64,000 bases of DNA from contig WTPW01000156.1 in assembly GCA_009809945.1 (NCBI GenBank), positions 389,473 to 453,472 of the forward strand, written 5' to 3'. A program made the position numbers and the translations under genes. This document shows positions 1-11,605 of this stretch, in pieces. Position 1 is the first letter of the stretch, and the number at the start of each line of letters is the position of its first letter. This stretch comes from Gigaspora margarita. Taxonomy: Eukaryota > Glomeromycota > Glomeromycetes > Diversisporales > Gigasporaceae. The notes under the pieces are model-generated. The model saw nothing but the letters and a program-made list of their open reading frames with translations, ran no database searches and had not been told where the DNA came from.

Positions 1-459
1 TTTTAAGTTAATTAGTTAACCCAGAGAGGGATCTTAGCTCAAAGTTATATAGTAAATTCATATGTTTTTTTTATAATTTTTATTATAAATTTATTTCTAG
101 GGGACATGTCCTATGACTGATAATATTCGAATTTGATAAAAAAACTCTTTTTAACGATCCCTCATACCAAATTTTTCAAGAACACCGATCTATGAAAACT
201 ATGCAGTTAATATATTATATACAACAAAACTCTACCAAAGCTGCTATCAGGTACAAAGTCCATTCACTATATGTTCTGTGACTGAAATAGAGATGAAAAA
301 GAACAGTAGACTTATAAGTGAGGCACCTTGACGGGCTTTGGTACTGTTGAGCAAAGACATAGTAGAGAAACTCTGAAGCTTTGTCAAGGTCTATGGATAT
401 AAAAATAGAAGTAGATACTTGGTTAGATATGTTATTCTGTATAGCGTAACTCTTATAAC
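1..459. other. Unassigned A+T-rich sequence at window edge
   Basis: No ORF, RNA gene or clean inverted repeat could be supported here. The stretch at about 270-410 has a more mixed base composition than its surroundings and may be part of an older repeat cut by the window edge. The right boundary is set by the terminal repeat of the hAT-like element that follows. Confidence 0.5.
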
Positions 460-1617
460 CAGTGTTTAAAATTCAATGTTCTCATGGTTCTTGATGAACA
501 TTTGAGTTTTTTTAAGAACATTAATATTTAAAAAAAGGTTCTCTTATTTGAGAACATTTTATTCTCTTGAAATGTTCTCAAAGAGAACATTTATAAAATT
601 TTTATGTTCTAGATTTACTAATAAGAACAATAAATTATATAAAATGTTTATCAATTTGATAATGTAATTTGATCATGACAAATTCTGTACATATATGTGT
701 ACTATATATAGCACATATATTTAAAGTTTTACAATATGGTAACAAATAAATATTTAAGAAAATAGCCTTAAAGATTTTTTATAATAAAACATTCATTAGC
801 CATGCAGTGTGTTTTTTATATTGAGAGTATCATTATTTTATAGACTTATATATAGATAATTTGAGTCAAATGATATGCTAATACTAAGCAAATAAAAAAG
901 ACACAAAGTATTTGTTAGTACAAAGTTTAAATAGTTAAATAACAAAGTAATTGGATTCTAATTTATTGCATTAACCAATAGTAGGCTTGTTTTACTATGA
1001 ACAAATATAAAAAGCATTTGAAGTTTTAACAAAATTATTAGAAATTAAATTATATAATACATTGTNTTATATTGAAAAAATTCAAAGAATCATATACAAA
1101 GTTTAAAAAATTATTAATAGATAAGCATGAACTTAGTGTATAAATTGTAAGTATAGAATTTATTTTAAATAAGTTATTATTCTATTAACAATAAATTCTT
1201 TATTAAACATTATTTTATTTACTATATTAAACTATCAGAGCATAAGTTATTTATTTATAATCTACTTATTTTATTATTAAAAGTTAGATATAACTTTAAT
1301 TCATAAATGTTAAACTACAGTAAGTTAGTGCAGTATAAAAAAAGCTTAATTTTCAATTAGCATACCAAGAATGGTGCAANCTTGATTATAGAATTAATTA
1401 TAATATTATTGATTTTATTAATTTGAATTAATTTTGTTGTAAATTAATAAATAATATATATCAATATTGTTAGAAGCTAATATAAATATGAACATTCTTT
1501 AAAAATTAATGTTCAATAAATTAATATATAATGAACACTAAAAAGTTTTTGAGAACAATAAAAATTTAAATTATGCTCTTTTGAGAACATAACTTTTGAT
1601 TTGAATTTTAAACACTG
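460..1617. mobile_element. hAT-like non-autonomous element, copy 1
   Basis: The element begins CAGTGTTTAAAATTCAA and ends with the exact reverse complement of that 17-mer. CAGTG-type ends and 8-bp target duplications are typical of hAT transposons. The flanks here (cttataac and cttaaact) match only partly, so this copy's duplication is eroded. The interior holds many copies of GAACAT-type motifs near the ends and no transposase ORF. It is 1158 bp long. A second copy lies in opposite orientation at 36563-39795 with a perfect 8-bp duplication, which supports the boundaries chosen here. Confidence 0.75.
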
Positions 1618-2487
1618 CTTAAACTCCTTTTATTTTGGTACTCTTTTTCTGGTGCTGCTTTGGACATTTCAAAATTTCAAAAAAGTGGGCAATTTAGCGT
1701 ACACCCTCCAAAAGTTCAGCAGTGTTTACTCCTTTTAAATTAGGATGCGTCTACCAAAATGAAATCTCCTACAAGGCTATTTGGGTTTAATGCTTACCAA
1801 ATAAACAATAACTGGTATAATAGAGGTCAGAGGGATCACATAGAAATTTCTAGATATTAGAAGATTTTCTTTTTCTTTCTACTTTCTAGAATACATATAG
1901 CATTAGATTAGATATTTTTTTCTATACAATACTATATAATTTTTAAAGCCTAACACAGGCAATAATAGTGTTGTCATGGCCATCTTTTTTTGGCCTATTT
2001 CTCCTTTTCTCTTTTTTATATCTTTTTTATTTATCTCCTTCCCTTTTATTTCATTTCTTGTTTTTTTCTTCTCGTATGTTTAGTATTCCCTATTTTTTTT
2101 TACCCTTTTTACTTGTTGTTCTATTTTAGTTGGTAGTTCTTCTATCTAGGAGGCTAGGAGAAGAAGGTTGGGAAAGAAGGCGGTCATGACGGGCTAGTAA
2201 TCCAAGTCAGTAATCTGGGGCAAATTGTTCTGAGGTAGATCAAATCAAACTAGTAAGGCTAAATTCCCTTTGGCAGATCGCACATAGGTGCTCGAGTATT
2301 TAGGTACTTTATAGTAACTGAGTGAGTCACTCTTCAATCAAATCACTATAGTGGTGGATGTAAAAAAATTTTTTTAAAAGTTATCATCAATAAAGCATTA
2401 AAGTGTGACATGATTATCAAATTCCAAAAAAAAATATATATATATTCGAATTTGATTCTCAATAACTATTTATCCAAATAAGCTAAA
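1618..2487. other. No gene seen; pyrimidine-rich tract and a repeat fragment
   Basis: Positions about 1860-2120 form a long T/C-rich strand without coding potential. The segment about 1660-1740 resembles 34945-35015 (shared gtgggca and accctccaaaag blocks), so it is a piece of a dispersed repeat. The block at 2160-2340 is less A+T-rich and unassigned. Confidence 0.45.
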
Positions 2488-2988
2488 CATATCAGCGGAT
2501 CAGCGTAACTGGGTCTATTTTTTTGATAAACAGTTATACAAAAATTTGCTCCTAAGTAATATTGAAAAACTAACAAACAAAGTACTTGTTACAACTAACA
2601 AAAGAGCCTTTTTGATGTCTAAACAAGTTAAAAAACCAATAAAACTTAATAAAAGAGCTATACTAAGCTGTAAAAAGAAGTACGTTTATCATTTGTTGAA
2701 ATACTCAGGTGTTTTAGGATGGGTTGGGCATTGAGAAATGTGTTAGTAACTATTAAGAGTAAATTCAGAAGCCAATTTTCAAAAAAATAGCCTTTTTAAT
2801 CTACTTTTGGCTTATAATTAAATACATAAATTTCATAATTTTCTATGTACTTAATTATAAATACAAAGCTGGTTAAAAAGACCGTTTTTGCGAAAATTCG
2901 CTTTGTAATAAATTTTCGTGTAAAATTTTTTTGATAATTCTTGATCATGATTGGTCAAGCTGATATGTTACGCTGATCTGCTGATATG
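2488..2988. mobile_element. Palindromic MITE with ATATCAGC ends
   Basis: The left end reads CATATCAGCGGATCAGCG and the right end is its near-perfect reverse complement (one mismatch over about 20 bp). A second inverted pair inside (about 2776-2905) flanks the sequence AATTAAATACATA. The element is about 500 bp. The 62-codon ORF at 2546-2734 lies wholly inside it and has Lys/Leu-biased composition without a recognisable domain, so it is probably not a gene. Superfamily is not clear because the flanks do not show a convincing target duplication. Confidence 0.6.
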
Positions 2989-3227
2989 AATTTGCAATAT
3001 AGATAGATATAGGAGTGATCTATATCATATTAAATTTTAGCTAAATTAGATTAGTAGTTCTTGCAAAATTGCTTAAAACTATATATAATTTTGTTAAATT
3101 ATTTTAGAGTAATATTGGTTTTTAGCAATTGCACGTAGTTATTATATAGTAAAGTCCAAATTTTACTATGTAAATTGATTATAGTCGCTTAAGTAAACTT
3201 ATTTGGGTGATCAAAAATACATATATA

Positions 3228-3566
3228 GGGTGTCCTCTATTAAAAGGGCCCATTTTTACATTCATCTCATTTTGAGATAATTGAGTTTAACCATTTGTTT
3301 TGATTTTCAGACTGATCCGGGATTAATCAAATTTCACGAATTTGATTGGTTAAATGTAGCAGGTGACTATCGGGTAGTCTCATAATGTGCTTGGCCTTAG
3401 ACAACTTCGTTTAATATTTCTTTTACATTATCTCTATTTTTTATAATGCAAATCGACTTTCATTTATAATTGAAAAATATCAATCATGTTAAAATTTACA
3501 TGAATCTAGTAAAAACTCAATTTTTAAAAAATTGTAAAAATGGGCCCTTTTAATAGGAGACACCCC
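3228..3566. mobile_element. MITE with GGGTGTC ends
   Basis: The termini are inverted repeats over roughly 35 bp with minor differences: GGGTGTCCTCTATTAAAAGG on the left, and the complement of GGGGTGTCTCCTATTAAAAG on the right. TATA-like sequence abuts both sides. It is 339 bp with no ORF and sits inside the palindromic repeat at 3105-4590, next to another MITE. Confidence 0.7.
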
Positions 3567-3569
3567 ATA

Positions 3570-4182
3570 TAGTCTGGTGCAAAAGATTTGTACCTCAAAT
3601 AGCTCTGATTAAATTATTTTTTGTACTAATTAATTTTTAATTTTTTTAATTTATTATAATCATTAGGTTATCGGATTAATAAAAATAAAATTATTTTGAT
3701 TATTTTTTTGATAAAATAAAAAAATTTATTAATAGTAACTTTTTTTAAAAAATATTTACTATATAATTTACTATAGTAATTTATATATGTGCGTATATAG
3801 TAAAAAAATTAAATAGTCAAGCTTTAAAGCTTAATTTCACTACAACTAGTGATTCAATTTTGCTCAAATTTTAACCATACTTTATCATATGCACATCAGT
3901 GCACTTGCATAGTACAAGCTTATAATCCTGAATATTGGTTGTAAAATCAGTTAAAATATCTTTTTTTTCAAAAAAATTTTTTTTTCAAATACAGTGAATT
4001 GTACATGTTTAATTATTAAAATAAAACAATATTAAACCAATAAAAATTATATAATAAGTTGGATTAAAATCTATTTTATTTAATATTAAAAAATTTTTAA
4101 TGTTTAATCAGAATATAAAAACTTTTACTTAAAGTCAATTTTATAAAATTTTTTGAGGTACAAATCTTTCTGCACCAGACTA
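3570..4182. mobile_element. TA-flanked MITE with TAGTCTGGTGC ends
   Basis: The left end TAGTCTGGTGCAAAAGATTT and the right end (complement TAGTCTGGTGCAGAAAGATT) form inverted repeats of about 28 bp, flanked by TA on both sides (3568-3569 and 4183-4184). TA targets plus short YAGT-type ends fit a Tc1/mariner-mobilised element. It is 613 bp, A+T-rich and non-coding. Confidence 0.75.
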
Positions 4183-4639
4183 TACTCTGAAATTTTATCC
4201 AAATTAGAGAACTTTTTATTATTTAGCTTTTAATTTTTACATTCATCAAATTTATTTTTTTAAAAAATTTTAATTTTTTTGTCAAATGCAAAAATCAAAA
4301 GTCATTAATAAACAATTTTTCAATACTAATAAAAATTTTAGAGTAAGTGTATTTTGATCTCTAAAAAGTTTACTTAAGTGATTATAATCAATTCACATAG
4401 TAAAATATTGACTTTACTATATAGTGACTATTGCCAATTGTGTGGTAGCTTATTTTTAGATCAAAACTGTTTTTGAGTTTTTTTAAATATTAAAATTTGA
4501 TTAGTCAATAGTCTTATCACTTGGGAGTATGACCTATTTAAACCCTATTTATGTGATTTTCTGCACTTTCCTAAAAATTTAATTACAGAATCCTGTAATC
4601 AGAATAAATTTGTATTACAATAAAAGTTCTAAAATTATT

Positions 4640-5610
4640 GTTTATTTTTTGTATCAAAGTTTCTACTCTGGGAAAAGGCTTTTATTCAAGCAACTAGATC
4701 AAGGGCACCTCTTTGGGCACTCGATATTTGTTACATTGATAAGGTACAACTAGCCACACTTGCAACATTGGTTGCCTATTTAAGTAGCCACCTGAAGGTT
4801 CCATACTAGCTGCCATACCTGCAACCCACATACCAGCATTGCCTATTTAAACTCTCTGGTCCCTGCTTCATCTGCCAATCCTACTTGTATCATTCGTATA
4901 GTCCTCTGATATATAAATCAGTCGAGACCAGTTCCGGATACTGTGCGGAGTCCTCTTAGGACTAATTTATCCTTATGAAACACTTGGTAAAGCAGTTCCT
5001 GTCCCACACAGGTATTACCTTCACTTCAGTAACTTATGCCACAGCTTTACCTATATACTTGAAGTTAGGGCTAACTATTAAATCCTACTGTTACCTATTT
5101 CTCCCCTTGTGAAGTTCACTCCAATCTCGATACCCACTACAACCTTTTTATTAGTCTTTCCTCAGTATCACCAAACTTCCAAACCAGTTAGCTCGGAAGG
5201 GTTGGTCAGCCCAGCTTTAAGTGCCAAATGGACTTCTTCCCCTTGGTACATGTTGCTGAAACACATGTTCTTTTCCTCTAGTGCAATTCCAGTGGCCAGG
5301 TTGGTGGACCCCTTCTCGAGTATCTTGTCATCCAGTTCTCTAGCCCAGTTTCCACTCTTTCAGTTATGGTTAGTACTGTTAAAGATTTTTGCTACTTCCT
5401 TACTCAGGACTTCCAAACGAGTATTCATCTTCTGATCCTTGGATTTTTGTATACCTGGCAGCTTCTATTCAAGATGGTGTACCAAAGGACCTATAAGGAG
5501 AAATGGTTACTATAACACAGTCTATTTTTCAAAGCGTCACCAGTGGGATTTGAACCCTAGACCTGCTGCTTGGGGTGACAACTTACCAACTTTTCTAAGT
5601 CGCTCACCCT
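4640..5610 (-). mobile_element. tRNA-derived SINE, copy A (full length)
   Basis: The element lies on the minus strand between 15-bp direct repeats AGTTCTAAAATTATT at 4625-4639 and 5611-5625. Its 5' head (reverse complement of about 5530-5610) carries a tRNA-like A box region (ACTTAGAAAAGTTGGTAAG) and a clear B box (GGTCTAGGGTTCAAATCCC), the internal promoter of RNA polymerase III. The 971-bp body is markedly richer in G+C than its surroundings. The same head and body recur at 29301-30860 and 36898-37869. The 108-codon plus-strand ORF inside (5109-5435) is antisense to the SINE and is not a gene. SINEs are copied by LINE reverse transcriptase; no LINE is in the window. Confidence 0.85.
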
Positions 5611-5625
5611 AGTTCTAAAATTATT

Positions 5626-6095
5626 AAATAATTATAACCCATTTTAATAACACAAATTTATTCTGATTTTAGGATTTTGTGATTAGATTTTAACAATTTT
5701 GGGCTTGTTAGAATCCTCTCATTGAGAGGATCATTTTGGTAGTTAAGTTATCAAATTTGGATTAGTAGATTACAATTTATTTACTATTAAATATTAGATC
5801 TAACTTTTTAATAATCATAAAATCTGATTGGCTAATCATGGTATCAGATATAGGTAGTGGTGTAGGCTCATAGTAAACAAAAATTAGCTGATTTCTAGAA
5901 GCTCCCTTATCTATATTTTTAATAATAAATTGTATTGTATTAATATAAAATTCTAATTTAAGGCAAGTATTTGATATCTTACTTCTAATTTATTTTCAAG
6001 TTCTTGATGGTCAAGTGCAATAATAAAAAGTAATTGAATTTTTCTTTAGCCCCTCTTTTATTAATATCCAATGCATTACGAAAACTATTCCAAAA
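5626..6095. repeat. Fragment of the CCTGTAAT / CTTGTTAGAAT dispersed repeat
   Basis: The sequence 5650-5800 (AGGATTTTGTGATTAGATTT, then GGCTTGTTAGAATCCTCTCA) matches the palindromic family seen at 36227-36431 and 41449-41870. The block upstream of SINE A (4575-4624) is its inverted partner, so the SINE landed in the centre of an older palindrome. From 5800 to 6095 nothing further is recognised. Confidence 0.5.
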
Positions 6096-7221
6096 TTAAC
6101 AGTTTGTTGTAATATTACATAGAGAATCTTGATCTTGTATTTGAAGTAATTCCCATTTATATAAGTTTTGTAAGGTTTGTTGATCCNCCCAAGGATCTAC
6201 TGCACACATCCAGAATTCAATATCAGATTCTTTTTTTGAATATTGTATAATATTTGTGCATTCACAGGTCTTAAACATGAACACTAAGTGGCTAATTCTT
6301 TGTGGTGAAATACAAGTTACATGGGTATATGCTATATAAATTTGTAGCATCTAAATTATTGAACTTTGTTGTGTAATCCATTTTGTAAAAAGAACATTCC
6401 AATAATTATTAGGCATCAAAAGTTTTTTATGCTTAATATGTATATCAAAAATCTGTTGTAAAACTAACTCATCATTCCATTCAAGTGATATATATATTTT
6501 TTTTGCTCTATTAGTTAATAATGCTTGAACTTTTGGATCTTTTAACCCAAAATATCCAAAGTGATCTTTATTTTGATGCATTCCATAATGTTTCCATATG
6601 ACAATAGATGTTTTATCAACAAATTGTTGTATTTTATTTTTGTCTTTAAAAATCTACAAACTATACTGATTATCTAAAATTTGCTGTAAAATAAGATAAT
6701 ATTCTGATCCATAATGTGTTATTAAGGATAATGCGTAACCAGAACTAGCATATAAAAATCTTTTCATGAGGAATACCCAATTCTTGAGACTACTATGGAA
6801 AACTTATCAAACCTTATATATAATGAAAAAAAAGAAACATTAGCAAGTATTTTTGATCTAATTTTTTTATTATAAATCCAAATACTGCCAAGTCTGAATG
6901 TTGAGTTTGAGTTCCAAATATTTCTTTATAGTAAGTTAATAGCAGCTGAGGAAGTATTTTGTATATTACTAATTTTTTTTCCAAAAGAACATAAAAAACA
7001 TGCCTGTAAGAGGTTTTAGGGCCTATTAACAATATATAAAAAAATTCATATTCATTTATTTGAGTTATTATATTCATATAAAGATAAAAAGAAAGTATGC
7101 TATTATTTGAAGTTTTTGAATTTTGAATCCACCAATCCCAAGCATATGGTCTGTAATTAAGATTTAGATTTATTTGTCCTTTATTTATAAGCCGTACTTT
7201 ATATTTTTTGGATTTTGACAT
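6096..7221 (-). pseudogene. Decayed protein-coding locus, unrecognised family
   Basis: Three consecutive minus-strand reading stretches follow one another: 7221-6814 (135 codons, starting MSKSKKYKVRL), 6581-6351 and 6350-6096. The intervening 6582-6813 also translates sensibly (GYALSLITHYGSEYY, then an in-frame stop, then a run leading into MHQNKDHFGYFG). The composition is protein-like, with aromatic motifs such as YRPYAWDWW near the start and FWMCAVDPW near the end. At least two in-frame stops and one frame change interrupt it, so it is either a pseudogene or an intron-split gene in decay; decay is favoured because the stop at about 6657 has no plausible splice sites beside it. I do not recognise the family. 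It is divergent from the locus that starts near 7450. Confidence 0.5.
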
Positions 7222-7439
7222 ATTTAAAAAAATAATCTTTCACTATTCTACTACTATTAAATTTTTACTATTAAATGCCCGCTGCATATTACTATTAAAT
7301 ATTAATCATTTTCTACCCTTTAATTACGATTTTTCACTTAATTTTTTTAGTAGCAGCAATAGGGTTTCAGCCTTTTGAATATAGAGTTTTGTTTTTGTTT
7401 TTTATCATTTTGAAAAAAGGGTTGTTTAACAACTATAGA

Positions 7440-8470
7440 TGTAGTATCAAAATGAGTAAGACAACAAGAAACAAAAAATTAGTTTAAAAAATTAAAAATC
7501 TTATACATTACTTCAAGATAATGATTATTTAAATGAACAACTTCAAAAACATTTAAAATCTAAAACAAGGTTCTTTAAATGGTTGGAAAAGTAATTTAGA
7601 GAATAAAAAATCTAATGAAAAAATTAAGAAAGATAATAAAATAGTTTTTTTCTTAGGTTGATTAATTTTATATTTTTATAGAATCAGACAAGTACTTAAA
7701 GGAAGAAAATAAAAAATTCAAGATATAATAGAAAGAGATAAATATGCTAAGCATCTAAGAGTGAAAGTAATGAAAGGACAAAAAAGGTTGGTGAATAATT
7801 TATTATAAATAATTTTATTATTATGATAATATAAACAAACAATTTTATATTTCAAAATTTTTTTAAAAAATAGCTTGTAGAAGATTGATTATAAAAAGCT
7901 GATAGTGAAGCTGCTAAACAGAGAATCTTGCTGATGATGCTAACAAACTTTCTAAAAGATCAAACAGATAAACAATTACAAATATTAGAATTAGGTGTTC
8001 TTGATAAAGATCTATTGTTTAAAGATGAAAAATTCTCCAAAAGGGAGACAAAAGAACTTGAAATAAAAAAAGAAACTCTAAGATTAACAAAATAGCAACT
8101 TAGTCTTTCTGGAAAATCTTATGAATATTTAATGCCTAAAGGTTATATATAACTATTTTTAATATTAATAATAGTTATATAGTAAAAATAGTTATATAGT
8201 AATAATTGTTTATAATAATAATATCAAATTGTCAATCAAATAGTTAATTTGTAATTTCAAATTTTCATTTATAGATTATATAAAAAAAGTAAAAATGGAT
8301 AAAAAAAGAAAAGAGGCTATTTTATATCAATATTATAAAGAAGATCATAATTCAAATAAAATTGTTACTAATCAAAATCAATAGAAACAAACTCAAATAG
8401 TAAAATCTCAATTAAAAGTCAGTACTCAAGATAGATAAAAGAAAAGAAAAATTAAATTATGTTTTTAATA
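7440..8470 (+). pseudogene. Decayed lysine-rich, probably coiled-coil coding locus
   Basis: Plus-strand translation gives broken but protein-like stretches: a start MSKTTRNKKL at about 7451, a charged region to about 7790, and a cleaner run at about 7950-8150 (KQLQILELGVLDKDLLFKDE and then a Glu/Lys-rich helix ending SYEYLMPKGYI). A further run starts at 8296 (MDKKRKEAILYQYYKED). Stops and frame changes occur in each part; short A+T-rich introns could explain some of them (7800-7870, 8160-8290). The charge pattern suggests coiled coil. The family is not recognised. It shares its upstream region with the divergent locus at 6096-7221. Confidence 0.35.
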
Positions 8471-9029
8471 GGAACTGAAATAGAAGTTGAAATAGAAGTG
8501 AAATAGGAGTTATTCAAAAATATAATATGTAATAGAATTTTAAAAGAAATTTATAATTATAAAAGGATCATTATTATACAGATATATTGCTGCTATTGGG
8601 TGTATTGATAAATTATAAGGATTTTTTGCCAATTATTATTCTTAACTTATTTAAATTTATTCTATATACTAAATAATTTATAATTTATACAAAAATAATA
8701 CTAGTAATAATTTATGTAAAGATAATACTAGTAATAATAGTAATTTGCTTAAAATTATAATCATTATAATGAAGCAAAAAAGTTAAAAAAAAATTATTAT
8801 ATTTGATTGTTTTTTTTATATAAAGTAAGAAATCGATCTAACTCTATCACTTGTATCAATATATGAAGATTTTATCATATTTTTCAAGTTGATCAGTAGC
8901 CTTAGTTTTATTTAAGTTGGTATTGTATTCGTGTATTTTCAAAATAATTTTACTACTTTTAATTTGCTGGTTTCAGGATGAAATTTTAGGCATATTAAAT
9001 AAAAAACATTTAATAACAGACAAAATGTA
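8471..9029. other. No feature seen
   Basis: A+T-rich sequence with short direct repeats of an AATACTAGTAATAAT type near 8695-8745. No supported ORF, RNA gene or terminal inverted repeat was found. Confidence 0.5.
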
Positions 9030-9350
9030 TTTGTCACTGGTGGTGACAGCACTGGAGCATGATTGACCAATTAGATTATAAAATATTATAATCAAAACAA
9101 TACAAAGTATCAAAATTTACTATCATTAGGGTCTGGGTTAGAACCATAGTTAAGGTTTGGGTAAAGCTTTGGATATAGTAAATTTTGCTAAAAATTTTTT
9201 TTTGCATAAAAAAAAGTAGGTCCATAGACAAAATTTTAAGTTAGAAGTAATTTTTCAAAAAAATCAAAGTTTTTGCATTTTCACATTACATATGATCCTT
9301 TGATCTAATTGGTTGATCACACTCTGGTAACTGTTACTGCTGGTAACAAA
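9030..9350. mobile_element. TA-flanked MITE with TTTGTYACY ends
   Basis: The left end TTTGTCACTGGTGGTGACAG and the complement of the right end (TTTGTTACCAGCAGTAACAG) form imperfect inverted repeats, continuing to a shared GACCAATTAGAT / AACCAATTAGAT block. TA dinucleotides flank both sides (9028-9029, 9351-9352). It is 321 bp and non-coding, of Tc1/mariner-like target preference. Confidence 0.75.
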
Positions 9351-9599
9351 TAGATTCACCCTTAATAATAATACAATTTAATAAGTTGTGAAAAGATATA
9401 AATGATTAATAATACAAATAGGCACATTTGAAGCCCAATTGTAAATTGATCAGATTGCTGGATTACTTATTCCAAAATAAATACATTATCAATATCAATC
9501 AAAATTAGATTTTAACTTAAAATACCCTAATATTAGAACTAAAATTAATTTGCTTCTACAATTTTATTAAAAATATAATGTATATTTACTTGGCACAAA

Positions 9600-9900
9600 A
9601 AAATTTTATATTGTTTCATATTTGATTTGTTTTTATAATACCAAATAATTCATCTGAAAGAAGTTATATTCCAATAGCTCATCTTTTTTCTGCTTGACTT
9701 ACTTGATCCCAACTATAAAAACACTATTAGGGTCATCATTAAGCATCTGGTGAACTTTGTATCTGTTAATTGGCTTTGTCTAGCGGGATCTTGTAATACT
9801 TCTTGAAGTGAATGCCTATGATCTGAAGAATAATGAATAAGAATAAGCTTTGATTTATTTTCTAATAATGATTTAATATCTTGTTTCTAAGCACTACATA
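9600..9900 (-). pseudogene. Decayed coding fragment, unrecognised
   Basis: On the minus strand from about 9890 the sequence reads KQDIKSLLENKSKLILIHYS, then DHRHSLQEVLQDPARQSQL, before shifting frame into a stretch containing MLNDDPNSVFIVGI. The mixed composition (Gln, His, Asp, Arg) is unlike random A+T-rich translation. Frame shifts and stops mark it as non-functional. It could belong with the possible transposase remnant at 11445-11605, with SINE E inserted between them. Confidence 0.35.
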
Positions 9901-10103
9901 ATAAGATAAGAACAGTTAAATATAATATTTGTAGTTGTTTAAAACATGATTATAATGAAAAAATTTAAATACCAATACCTTAGCAAATATAGATTCATGA
10001 AGTTGGCCCTTTATTATATAAGATATTATATTAATAGTTATTTTACTTAATAAGGTTTTTAAAATTTTGAATAACAAATTAGTACTTACTAAAATGACAA
10101 CCT

Positions 10104-10805
10104 AGACCTGCGGGTCAATAGTGAAGTAGTTACGCTCCCAGGTTCCAATTAGAAGGTTATCAGTTCAAGTCAGATTGTCTACACAAAGGTTTTCTGAAAA
10201 AAAAGAGGGCTGTGCCAGGACCATAATTGGTATTTAGCCATATTCTAAAAATAGTCAAAATGCATAATAAATAACTAAAATAGATACTTCTAGTAGAATT
10301 CTGGATGTTTAAAGAATGCTTCCAGTAGAATTCCAAATGATGAATACTTCCAGTAGAATTCCGGATGGGTAAAAGAATACTTCCAGTGGAATTCTAGTTG
10401 AACAGAACAAAAAATGATAGAATAGCAGATTATACAACCTGATAAAAGAAAAGGATCACAGAAGAACTCAAGATGGCCTAGTCCTATACCCAAAACAGAA
10501 GAGGACTAAAACTTCAGTATGGACAAACCGAAGGAAGTACCAAGCTGGCCTTCTTAGAACAAATAACCAGGAGACCGACAGAAGCTGATATCTGACGGCC
10601 ACTGTTGGCAGGCTAGGTGATATTAAATAAGAGATATTTGGATAACTGAGTATAGAGTTAGGTAGTACAACTAGTCTAGTATTGTAATAAGAATAGGATA
10701 TATAATAGAAAAAATATAGGGGCTCACAGGGTCCCATGACCAATAATTGATCTTAATAAAAGAGGCACCAGCTGCACTCCTAGTACATAGTTACTAGGAT
10801 TAAAA
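10104..10805 (+). mobile_element. tRNA-derived SINE, second family (copy E)
   Basis: The element is flanked by 13-bp direct repeats AAAATGACAACCT (10091-10103) and AAAATGTCAACCT (10806-10818), with one mismatch. The head contains A-box-like TAGTGAAGTAGTTACG and a B box GGTTATCAGTTCAAGTC. It ends in an A-rich tail. The 702-bp body is richer in G+C than its surroundings and differs from the 970-bp family. The minus-strand ORFs at 10290-10493 and 10468-10743 lie inside and are antisense shadows. Confidence 0.75.
10286..10405. repeat. Short tandem repeat inside SINE E
   Basis: Four imperfect copies of a unit containing CTTCCAGTAGAATTC recur at a spacing of about 30-35 bp between 10286 and 10405. 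They occupy the 5' half of the SINE body and explain the repetitive translation of the antisense ORF. Confidence 0.7.
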
Positions 10806-11042
10806 AAAATGTCAACCTTAACTATTTCAAAATTTACATGCTGGAAAATCGCTTAAAATACTTGCTTATAGAATTTTTGCAAGTCTTTTGAATAATGTAA
10901 AAAAATTTGTAATCAAGAAAAAATTTTTTTTGATTTATCTAATTTATTTTTAATTACAATTTAAACTTTTCTATGATTTTTCATGTTTGCGCAGAATGGG
11001 GTATTCAATTCTTTGTCATACTATAGTCATGTGCTATGTAAC

Positions 11043-11331
11043 AGGACCCAGAAATTTAGTATGGAGGTCATACTTGAAATTTTTTAGAAAAACATCTAAA
11101 ATTTGAGAAGCAAAAAACAATTTTTGGCAATTATCTTGGCATCCAGTAGTTCAATTTGAATGAACTTTTTTTAAAATGAAGCTCTTAGTAAGGCGCATAT
11201 AAAAAAAAGTTTATACAATTCTGATCATTGGATTAGAAGTTATTAAAGTAAATAGATTTTGTTATTTTTAGCAAATTAGGTTAAAATTGGCCAAAATCCA
11301 GTTATGACTATATGAGAAATGTCCAGGTTCT
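11043..11331. mobile_element. hAT-like MITE, AGGACCC family, copy 1
   Basis: The element starts AGGACCCAG and ends AGGTTCT, flanked by the perfect 8-bp duplication TATGTAAC (11035-11042 and 11332-11339). Its 289-bp body matches the copies at 31675-31969 and 44831-45128, sharing a CTAGTAGTCCAATTTGAATG-type block and TTATTTTTAGCAAATTAG. An 8-bp target duplication points to hAT transposase acting in trans. Confidence 0.85.
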
Positions 11332-11444
11332 TATGTAACTAAACATATATTTGCTAGACCTAAATTAATAAATTATGAATGTAGTAATAGATATAAAGAT
11401 AAAATAGAGTATATATTATTAAATAAGGCTAATCTGTGTATTCA

Positions 11445-11605
11445 CTAACCTTTCTAAAGCATGACTACTTTAAACATCAGTCTGCTTGGTAATACTGCAT
11501 GCTTTTTCAATACATTCAAGTGCAATAATATCCCAACCTGCTTTAAACAGTGTAAATTTTTGATTTAATTCAAGATCAATTATATGATACATGCTCATCT
11601 AATAT
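11445..11605 (-). pseudogene. Possible pogo/DDE-type transposase C-terminal remnant
   Basis: The minus strand from about 11600 reads MSMYHIIDLELNQKFTLFKA, then GWDIIALECIEKACSITKQT, before a stop. The pattern of a short hydrophobic strand, a Q-x-x-x-L helix and an aromatic-D followed by x-I-x-x-C resembles the region just after the catalytic core in pogo/Tigger-type (DDE_1) transposases. This is a pattern impression only. No upstream catalytic Asp motifs could be placed, and SINE E and an AGGACCC MITE lie nearby. Confidence 0.3.

Larger units (their letters stand above)
3105..4590. repeat. Palindromic repeat of the AATAAGCTACC family, split by two MITEs
   Basis: The left arm (about 3120-3227) and right arm (about 4183-4590) are inverted copies of one another and match the better preserved copies at 26740-27282, 27294-27839 and 29839-30405. 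Shared landmarks are a TAGTAAAGTC block, CTTAAGTAAACTT and its complement, and the AGCTTATTTTT terminus. The arm is cut at an ATATA site, where the MITEs 3228-3566 and 3570-4182 are inserted side by side, and resumes at the next base of the family consensus. The left terminus is lost or diverged. Confidence 0.6.

Noticed and set aside
2546-2734. 62-codon Lys-rich ORF
   Set aside because: Entirely inside a palindromic MITE, with no domain and no coding signature.
5109-5435. 108-codon plus-strand ORF
   Set aside because: It lies inside SINE copy A on the antisense strand and recurs in decayed form at 30457-30801 in copy B; it is an open frame of the less A+T-rich SINE body.
10290-10743. Minus-strand ORFs of 67 and 91 codons
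   Set aside because: Antisense to SINE E; the first is a translation of its short tandem repeat.
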